Below the pieces are notes generated by a model. That model saw only the letters and a program-made list of their open reading frames with translations. It made no database searches and was not told where the DNA came from. From the NCBI RefSeq assembly GCF_043290135.1, contig NC_134705.1:36645771-36709770 (forward strand): a stretch of 64,000 nucleotides of DNA, read 5' to 3'. Each line of letters opens with the position of its first letter. Position 1 is the stretch's first letter. Shown piece after piece: positions 57,684 through 64,000 of the stretch. The position numbers were made by a program, and so were the translations under genes. Source of the stretch: Rhipicephalus microplus. Lineage: Eukaryota > Arthropoda > Arachnida > Ixodida > Ixodidae.

Positions 57684-58892
57684 TCAGTAAAACAGGCAGT
57701 GTGACAGGTCAGCATATGGGGAGGAACAATTAGGACAGCAGGGGTTAGACCTATACTTATAAAGGAAAAGGCGAGAGGGGGTTATCAGGCAGTTCATTTG
57801 GATGTGCCGTAGAGTTCGAGCCTCGAGCGCAGTGAGTGATAGATGAGGGGGAGGGTAAAGACGCTTGTCGAGCTGGAGCTGGAGATATACCTCTTTGATA
57901 GTGTGACGCAAGGAGATCTGGCCATCGTTATTCGCGGAGCTCTCACTGTCTTCCGAAGGTGTGGGCCAGGGAATTAACGGTGCCCGGTGCAATATATTGC
58001 GGGCAAGCTGATGAGCTAGCTCATTGCCGTTAATACCCGAATGCCCAGGAACCCAGCGGAGGAAGACAGTGGAGTGTTGAAGAGCAGAGGCCGCTCGCTC
58101 GACCTCCTGTTGAAGAGCAGGGGGCAAGGTGTTGTTCTGTATGTGACGGAAGGCGGAGTGAGAGTCGGAGTAAATCGTGTACTCGGGGAGAGAAGGGAGG
58201 GAGAAAAATGACTGCATGGCGTGGACCGTGGAAAGGACCTCGAGTGAAAGTACATTTGACGGGTGTAAGCATGGCCCGCTGGTGTGCGTGTCAGGTGCCG
58301 AAAGGTGTGGATGGTAGATAACGTAGCCACACAAGCCCCGAGGAGCCATGTATGAGGCAACCGTGTAGGCAACTCCCTGTGCAGAGAGAGGAGGAGAATG
58401 ATGTTGTGCTGCCGCATGACGCCGGCCAGCGTGAAGAACGGGAGACATATTGGATGGGAGGGGAAGGATGCGAAGGTTAGAAGCAGCGGTGCTAGCGGCA
58501 GAAGGCAAGGTGAGAACGGAAACGGGAATGTGAGGGATACCGGCTTGGGCTTATAGCCATTGGCCTTGACGAGTGAGAGAAAGAGGGGCAATCTGAGAGT
58601 TGTGGTGCAGAGAAATAAGAGAACGCAATGGATGGAAGAGGCCTGTGGCAAAGAGCTTAGTGGTAGAGGTAGTGAGATGGAGGTTTAGAGCTGCCTTGTA
58701 GAGGCCTAATAGAGCTCTTTCGAGTGTGTTGAGTTGCGTTTCGGTGAAATGAACGTATGGCACAAAGTACAAGAACTTGTTAAGGGCAAGCGCATTTGCA
58801 ACCCGGCATGCATGAGCCTCGTGGAGCCCCGACTGCCGAGTGACAACGCATCGAAGGAGGTGGGTCACCGAGTGGCAAGTCTGTCCCGCCAC
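57684..58892 (-). pseudogene. LINE-E RT thumb, RNase H and zinc-knuckle region
   Basis: 58892-58551 reads HACRVANALALNKFLYFVPY and TQLNTLERALLGLYKAAL, the thumb. After a stop, 58508-57684 gives a continuous 274-codon RNase H region with LEVLSTVHAMQ, TIYSDSHSAFRHIQNN and LRWVPGHSGINGNELAHQLA. The knuckle CCPNCSSPYADLSHC follows. The Glu, SDS Asp and the PGH motif are preserved. The final GNELAHQ has His where GNE-AD-A is usual. Confidence 0.83.
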
Positions 58893-59132
58893 GGTGGTCT
58901 AGTGGCTAAGGTACTCGGCTGCTGACTCGCAGGTCGCGGGATCAAATCCCGGCTGTGGCGGCTGCGTTTCCGATGGAGGCGGAAATGTTGTGGGCCCGTG
59001 TACTCAGATTTGGGTGCACGTTAAAGAACCCCAGGAGGTCAAAATTTCCGGAGCCCTCCACTACGGCGTCTCTCATAATCATATGGTGGTTTTGGGACGT
59101 TAAACCCCACAGATCAATCAAATCAATCAATC
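58883..59132 (+). mobile_element. tRNA-derived SINE (Ruka-like), copy 4, nested in LINE-E
   Basis: Full-length SINE on the strand opposite to LINE-E. It is flanked by a perfect 14 bp duplication, CGAGTGGCAAGTCT, at 58869-58882 and 59133-59146. This duplicates the LINE codons for TCHS and shows that the SINE arrived after the LINE. The B box reads GGATCAAATCC instead of GGTTCGAATCC, which probably weakens its pol III promoter. Confidence 0.93.
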
Positions 59133-59146
59133 GAGTGGCAAGTCTT

Positions 59147-60065
59147 CACGGCGTGATGTAAGGTCTGCGCGTTTTTTGTCTTGTGCAAAGGGAAGCCAAG
59201 AACTTTGCATTGCTGAACAGTGGGGATGAGAGAGCTAGAAAGATGTAGGGAGATGAGGGTATTGTGGGAGCGCTGGTACGCAGACCGGATTAGCAAAAGT
59301 AGTTCATATTTCTCCGGTGCAGGGGACAGGCCAGCAGTAGCGAGAAAGGAAGCGATAAGGTCCAGAGCACCCAGACGTACACCAGAGAGTGATGTCGTCT
59401 GCATAAAAACTATGGTGGAGGTCAGGTATTTGGGACAGTTGGGAGTCAAGGCGGGCCATAGCCATATTAAATAGAGTAGGAGATAGTACGGCACCTTGAG
59501 GAGTGCCGCGGGTAAGGGAGTGTTGGTTAGACAAATTATTATCGACTCTAAAGCGAGCAACTCGATTGGAAAGAAATGATCGGATGTAAGAATACATGCG
59601 GGAGCCACATGACAGGGAGGAGAGCTGAGCGAGTATGTGGTCATGACTCACGCCATCGAATGCCTTCCGTACATCGACGGTTACAAGCGCATAGATCTGA
59701 CTACGAGAAGGTGAAAAAAAAGTATGCTGAAGAACAAGGAACATGTCCTGCGCACAAACGTGGCGTCGAAAGCCAATAAGAGAAGGAGGGAAAAACTCTT
59801 TCGCCTCAATAAAATCAGACAGTCGAGTCAAGGCCATTCGCTCAAGAGTCTTGCCAACACATGACGTCAAAGAGATAGGGCGAAGGTTAGAGAGAGATGG
59901 AGGTTCGCCCGGCTTCCGAATCATGCAAATTAGGGATGATGTCCAAGAGCTTGGAAGACAGCCGCTGTTGCATGCTTCGTTGAATGTTTGTAAGAGAAAT
60001 TCCTTCGCGTTGTCGGGGAGATTACGTAATGTAGTATATGTTATGTCATCTTCACCGGGTGCCAA
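59147..60065 (-). pseudogene. LINE-E reverse transcriptase
   Basis: Open from 60065 with APGEDDITYTTLRNL, SNLRPISLTSCVGKTLERM, DVRKAFDGVSHDHIL, GTPQGAVLSPTLFNMAM and intact YADD at 59405-59394. A frameshift near 59385 moves the frame to LGALDLIASFLATAGLSPAPEKYELL, which continues to the SINE insertion (VLGFPLHKTKNAQTLHHAVKTCHS). Confidence 0.85.
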
Positions 60066-60401
60066 GCGGGTAGATTGAGTGGCTTAGGCAGCTTCCAGCT
60101 CCCTGAGCGTGAATGGGGGGTCCAGGTCTGGGTTAGCTTCGCCACAGTAATCTGGGTAGGAAGGTGTGAGGGGGGTGGAAGATACAGAGATTTTAAACTT
60201 TCAAACACATCAGATGGAGTCCCTTGAGCGAGAGCTTTAGCTAGAGTGGGAGCAACGGCAGGCTTCGTACCTAAGAGAGACCTAAACAGACATCATGTAG
60301 AGCGCGAGTGCAGTGCGGAGTCAAGGCCGTCACAGCGAGTTTCAACGAGAGTGCTCGAGAGAAGTGCCGTAAACAATAATTGCAGCCCGCAGAGCATCAA
60401 T

Positions 60402-61328
60402 TCAGAAGGAAAGTTGGATGTTGTGTGGCTGGGAGCGGACAGCGCGTTTCAAACGTTGATGACGTCGCCATAAGCGGAGGAAGTGAGGATCAGGGTCAGG
60501 AATGGGGAGTTGAAAACGAGCGCGGCGACTACAGCATGTCTTTGCTGCGGAGATCCGCGACGTGCAGTCGTCGTAAGTTTTAAATGAGTCAGACAAAAGG
60601 TTATTGCGGAATGCTTGCCAGTCAGTGTGAGCGATTCGTTGTTTCCGCCTATTGTGGGAAAGAGAGAGAGGGGTGTTGATGTGCATGAGAAAGTGATCAC
60701 TGAAATGATTTTCAGCGGACACCTGCCAGTGAAAAAGAAGGAAACTCCGAGAGAACGTGAGATCGGGTGTAGTGGAACGCTCTGAAACAGTGCCTGCTCG
60801 AGTAGGGGTGTCAGGAGTATTGAGAAGGGTGAGATGGCGTTCCTGGGCGAGGCAGTGTAGAAGGCGACCTGGTTTGAGTGTTTGGAGGTAACGCCAGAGC
60901 CTATGAGGAGCATTAAAGTCACCCCCACGGAGGATATGGGTGGTCGATGGAAGGGAGTGCAGGAATTTGCCAAGAGCACTAAACAAAGAGGACGTGACAG
61001 GGGGTTTGTAAAAGGACATCAGAGCGAGAGAAATACGGGTAGATGGTTGGTAATTGACCACACCAACTAAATATTTCAGGAGGGGGGAGGGTACGTCTAG
61101 TGGTTCAACGAGAACGTCATTGCGTACATAAATGGACGCAAGTGGCTTTCCCGTCGTAGAGTGATATGCACGGTAGCCCGGGACGGCAAGGGCCGCCCGA
61201 GTCTGCTGTATAAGGAGAAAATGAGGTAATGTTTGGCGGGTGAGAAGGTATTGGTGGAGAAGGGTCCTATTATGACGAAAGTTGCGGCAGTTCCACTGCA
61301 AAATATCGAGGTCCTTTTCATGCGCCAT
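60402..61328 (-). pseudogene. LINE-E APE endonuclease domain
   Basis: A 308-codon open minus frame from ATG 61328: ILQWNCRNFRHNRTLLHQYL, LLIQQTRAALAVPGYRAY, GGDFNAPHRLW, TTPDLTFS and FSDHFLMH. The Asp/Asn/His motifs are intact, but the residue aligned with the catalytic Glu (QET in relatives) is Gln in QQT. The frame ends at a stop near 60402, before the RT. About 340 bp of degraded linker separates it from the RT frame. Confidence 0.82.
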
Positions 61329-61616
61329 CTAAGTCTTTGAAGTAGAGGAAGTGCCTACGCGTGCGCGTTCCTTCTTTTTTGCCGGGGGAAGCGACTCTTG
61401 CAGGCAGTTAAGCATATAGGTGAACGATTCCAGTTGCTTAGATTGGGTTTCGAGGGTCGTAAGAATCCGGACAATTGAATTTTCCAGCTGGACCAAACGA
61501 GTGTGATGCGCAGTGGTGGTGGTTTCGACCATGTCGGCCAATTTGGTTACATGGGAGCTGGAGGTCGGGGCGGTGAATGTGGTGAGTGAGCGCGATTGAA
61601 AAAGTGGCCGTGCCAC
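61329..61616 (-). CDS. LINE-E short ORF1-like reading frame
   Basis: A 95-codon minus frame with a Leu-rich heptad segment (LADMVETTTTAHHTRLVQLE then SIVRILTTLETQSKQLESF) and a basic tail PPAKKKERARVG. It ends directly before the endonuclease frame (stop 61329, next ATG 61328), so the two may be translated in series. The first nine codons fall in a perfect palindrome (61591-61629), and the start is only GTG, so the N terminus is doubtful. ATG 61531 is a more conservative start. Confidence 0.5.
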   Translation of the reverse strand: MARPLFQSRSLTTFTAPTSSSHVTKLADMVETTTTAHHTRLVQLENSIVRILTTLETQSKQLESFTYMLNCLQESLPPAKKKERARVGTSSTSKT

Positions 61617-61629
61617 TTTTTCAATCGCG
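61591..61629. repeat. Perfect 18 bp-arm palindrome at the LINE-E ORF1 start
   Basis: CGCGATTGAAAAAGTGGC (61591-61608), CGT, GCCACTTTTTCAATCGCG (61612-61629). All 18 positions pair. Confidence 0.9.
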
Positions 61630-61639
61630 GAAAGTCAAC

Positions 61640-61935
61640 TTCGCACAGAGGGCGTCTCGTTTTAGCGCGCCAAACTGGCAGCACGGAGCCTACGTTCCCC
61701 GCACCGACTGCAGAACGCGTAGCGCGCGTGTCGCACGCTCTCCTTTTTCGGCGAAACACACTCACTCGTCTGCGACCTCTCCCGCGCCTCTCCTCAAGTG
61801 TTCTGGAGCTCGCTGCCATGTAATGGCGCGGCGTTGTCGTCGCTCCGCAAACTTGAGCTTCGGCTCCAAACACACCGACTCGCCTGTGACCTGTCCCGCG
61901 TCTCTCCTCAAGTGTTCCGGAGGTCGTGGCCCCTG
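61640..61935 (-). repeat. About 112 bp tandem repeat in the LINE-E 5' region
   Basis: TTCGGC-C-AAACACAC-GACTCG-CTG-GACCT occurs at 61747 and 61859, followed in both by GTCTCTCCTCAAGTGTTC-GGAG or close variants. Two units are clear. The region is GC-rich and may be the element's promoter, by analogy. Confidence 0.65.
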
Positions 61936-61950
61936 GCCAGGCCGCGTTCA

Positions 61951-62280
61951 CGAATTATAGCGCAAGCACGACACGAGAGCCAAAAAAAAGGCGAGCATTT
62001 CAACTTGACTCGCTGTGGTTAAACTTAGGTTATTTTTTCGCGGCGACGTCAGCGGGTCATGCGCGACACGGGGGACCTGACTGTAAAACTTCTCGGACAT
62101 TCTAATGTCATGACCCAATAACTTTAGTTTTTATTTATTTTTTTCAGCGCACCACAAACATTTGCACTTGACAGTACACGGCTGCTACTGCTAGATACCA
62201 CATCAAAACAACAATTATATGGTTTCCGTAAACGTCAACACTGCACATCGGTAAAGTACGCAGCTTCATGGCGTCAGAAT
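61951..62280. other. Unassigned stretch, probably first intron of the minus-strand gene
   Basis: Lies immediately downstream (minus strand) of the donor at 62289. No second exon was found before LINE-E. Confidence 0.45.
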
Positions 62281-62289
62281 GACACTTAC

Positions 62290-62490
62290 CTTAAGGTAAA
62301 CGTCGTGCACGCTATTATCGCGGAAGACCCGAGAAATGCATTTCGCAGTGCTTCGGGCGTCCTCGTCTTCCATCGTTTTCTCCACATCATAAACTTGAAT
62401 AACGAGATTTATTCCGCTGGTTTGATTCGCTTCTCGGAAATGCTCATCCAGCTCAGAGATCTTTGTGAAGCCGCACTGCAGGCGGTTCAT
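62290..62490 (-). CDS. First coding exon of an unrecognised host gene
   Basis: On the minus strand, an ATG at 62490 in the context CTCACCATGAA is followed by 67 codons and ends in phase 0 at a consensus donor, CTTAAG|GTAAGTG (62290/62289). The peptide begins MNRLQCGFTKISELDEHFRE and continues NQTSGINLVIQVYDVEKTME, then a C-terminal SVHDVYLK. Its composition is that of an ordinary soluble protein, with no transposon motif, signal peptide or membrane segment. The frame is also open upstream of this ATG to 62583, so an earlier start is possible. I do not recognise the family. Later exons must lie beyond LINE-E. Confidence 0.6.
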
Positions 62491-62660
62491 GGTGAGGAGA
62501 CTGAAACAAAGCGCGCGCTCTGTGCATGACCGCGTAAGCGAGTGGCAGCGCATAGGAGACAAGGGAAAGCGCGCCAAATACAACCCTGATTTCTACTTTT
62601 CTACCAAAGATCGCACTGCCTGTCCGGAGTCAAAGCGTCACCTTTAGTTGCTTTGGCTTC

Positions 62661-64000
62661 CTATAGGGTGCAGGCGTTTTGCTAGCCTATAGCGTCGCTG
62701 TGGCCAGCGTGCGCGCGCGTCAACGTTACATCGGAATATATTAGGCCCTTTAAGATGCGCTCGCTGCAGTTTTGCTAGATACATATATACCAAGTTTGGA
62801 ATAACGGGACCTCATTGGATAATAAAGGTATGTGACTAGTGTAAACTGATAATCATGAGATGCGTGTCATGTAAAAAATGGCAACATTCTACGCTCGCGA
62901 TGCGCTCATGGACGTTTCGCTAGCTCTACATACACCAAATTTGCTATTGCATGACGTGAAGATACAACAAAAGTAAATGATACTTCCAGTCATGATAATA
63001 AGATATGCCTGTCATGTAATGTATGATTACATGCTACGCTCATAGCGTGCTCGCAGCCGTTTCCCATATATCAAATTTGGTATCAAGTCACGTGAATAAA
63101 TGACGAAGGTAAATCACACGTTCAAACATAATGACCATGACAATGGAAGTCGTGCACGGCATCATTTACCTGCACGTCGTAACATTGTGCTGATTTCCTC
63201 ATCCTTCATTCCTCATTTATTCTTCGCATATAATCGATTTCCACTGCACGTGGGATCTACCTATTTGTTTAACCGTGAACGTTATTTATTAGAGTTGGAA
63301 ACGCATAACGCGTTTCTGGCGCAGTGGCTGTACGGTGAAATAAAAAATTGGCAGATCCCACGTACAGTGGGAATCGATGATATGCGAAGCAATAATGAGA
63401 AATGTTGATATGTCACTTTAAAATCAGCACAACGTTACAATATGGAGTAAATTATGCGGTACTTGACTTCTGTGTCATGAAAACCATTTTTGGATGTCTC
63501 GTTTACCTTCGTCATCTATTCACGTCACGTAACACAAATTTTGTATATGTGGAACTAGCAAAACGGCCTCGAGCGCATTATGAGGGGTCCAATATACTCC
63601 AATTTAGCATTGACGCGCGCGCACGTTGTGCACAGAGACGCTACGTTAGCAAAACGCGAGCACTCTATAGTGTGATGCCAGGCGCGACCAGCCTCCGTCG
63701 GCGCGGCCCGATGGCAACCGGCACAAACTGTGACATGCTGCATTTCGCGCCGATGCCATAGCGTAACACTACTCTATGCCGATGCGTTACCCACAGAACA
63801 CTGCGTCTCCCTCTTTTCATGACAGAGGGACGCCGGAGCTGCTGAAACGCGCATGCGACAAAGCAATACGGTGCGGCGCACACCTGCGAGTATGTGGCAT
63901 TACTGGCGCCTGGCGTGGAGACGCCGGCGAGCACGCGCACCACGTCGAAATGTATTGGCATCTTGACCCTGGCATGTCGTCATGTTCTCCCATAACACGC
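62661..64000. repeat. Large inverted repeat built from the 147 bp repeat family (foldback-like), right end cut by window
   Basis: The left arm (about 62661-63262, plus) and right arm (about 63350-64000, minus) carry the same segments in mirror order. The outermost is the GC-rich block (63690-63970, right arm only). Then come GTGCGCGCGCGTCAA, GATGCGCTCG-GG-CGTTTTGCTAG, the 147 bp units, CGTAAC-TTGTGCTGATTT (63180; mirrored at 63440-63420) and an inner pair TCTTCGCATATAATCGATT with CACTG-ACGTGGGATCT (63223-63258; mirrored 63391-63356). About 90 bases separate the arms. The 147 bp units in this copy are diverged. Frames at 63100-63760 are not genes. Confidence 0.75.

Larger units (their letters stand above)
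57519..61950 (-). mobile_element. LINE-E, near full-length RNase H-bearing LINE, decayed
   Basis: Minus-strand order: 5' region with about 112 bp repeats (to about 61640), short ORF1 (61616-61329), endonuclease (61328-60402), RT (60065-59123), a SINE insertion, then the thumb (58892-58551), RNase H and C-terminal knuckle (58508-57684). The 3' UTR ends with AATAAA (57540) and TCTATTACTACT. It inserted into the 147 bp repeat. The 5' border is approximate. Confidence 0.85.

Noticed and set aside
61547..61951. 134-codon minus-strand ORF upstream of LINE-E ORF1
   Set aside because: It contains the repeated peptide produced by the 112 bp tandem repeat and is GC-rich in all frames; it is more likely 5' UTR.
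62266..62289. Extension of the minus-strand frame past the donor at 62289
   Set aside because: The consensus GTAAGTG donor and the loss of coding character beyond it favour an intron.

Overview
The window is eukaryotic, most likely from a hard tick (Ixodida, Rhipicephalus-like). It has no operons or dense ORFs. It does have spliced exons with GT/AG borders and many non-LTR retrotransposons. Four copies of a roughly 245 bp tRNA-derived SINE match, from memory, the Ruka SINE described in Rhipicephalus appendiculatus; each is flanked by a 12-14 bp target-site duplication. The species assignment is inference; the SINE and exon structures are read from the sequence.

Layout. 1-6310: three head-to-tail copies of one APE-type LINE (LINE-A) ending in (ATCC)n tails. 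8555-11236: a 132 bp tandem repeat split by a 5'-truncated RNase H LINE (LINE-B). 11849-16641: a nearly intact CR1/L2-like LINE on the minus strand, with ORF1, ORF2, an octamer tail and 3.3 apparently identical 227 bp repeats in its 5' UTR. 16801-20080: a (TCNG)n-cored repeat, two SINEs and a CCAATATTGG palindrome-rich minisatellite. 22395-23240: a decayed Penelope-like element with a GIY-YIG region. 24964-28000: a SINE scrap, a LINE-D fragment and a fourth LINE-A copy. 28001-36880 is mostly unassigned.

Two host-type genes can be supported. The first is on the plus strand: three phase-compatible exons (36881-37107, 40130-40289, 40387-40649) encode the end of a DUF4806-type protein, followed by AATAAA signals. 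Its 3 kb intron carries a pogo/Tigger-like DNA transposon with terminal inverted repeats and TA target duplication. The second is on the minus strand: a coding first exon at 62490-62290 with a good start context and a consensus donor, product not recognised.

From 41174 onward the DNA is again repeats: a second CCAATATTGG minisatellite in the opposite orientation, LINE debris, two copies of a repeat with a tRNA-Gly-like module, two more (TCNG)n elements, an old full-length LINE-D (49353-55260), and LINE-E (57519-61950), into which a SINE has inserted. A repeat family built from (TATC)n, about 147 bp tandem subunits and a GC-rich module occurs at 47326-48490, 55741-57518 and 62661-64000. The last copy is a large inverted repeat (foldback-like) and is the best candidate for an undescribed element. 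Apart from the CR1-like ORFs and the host exons, essentially all coding sequence is decayed.
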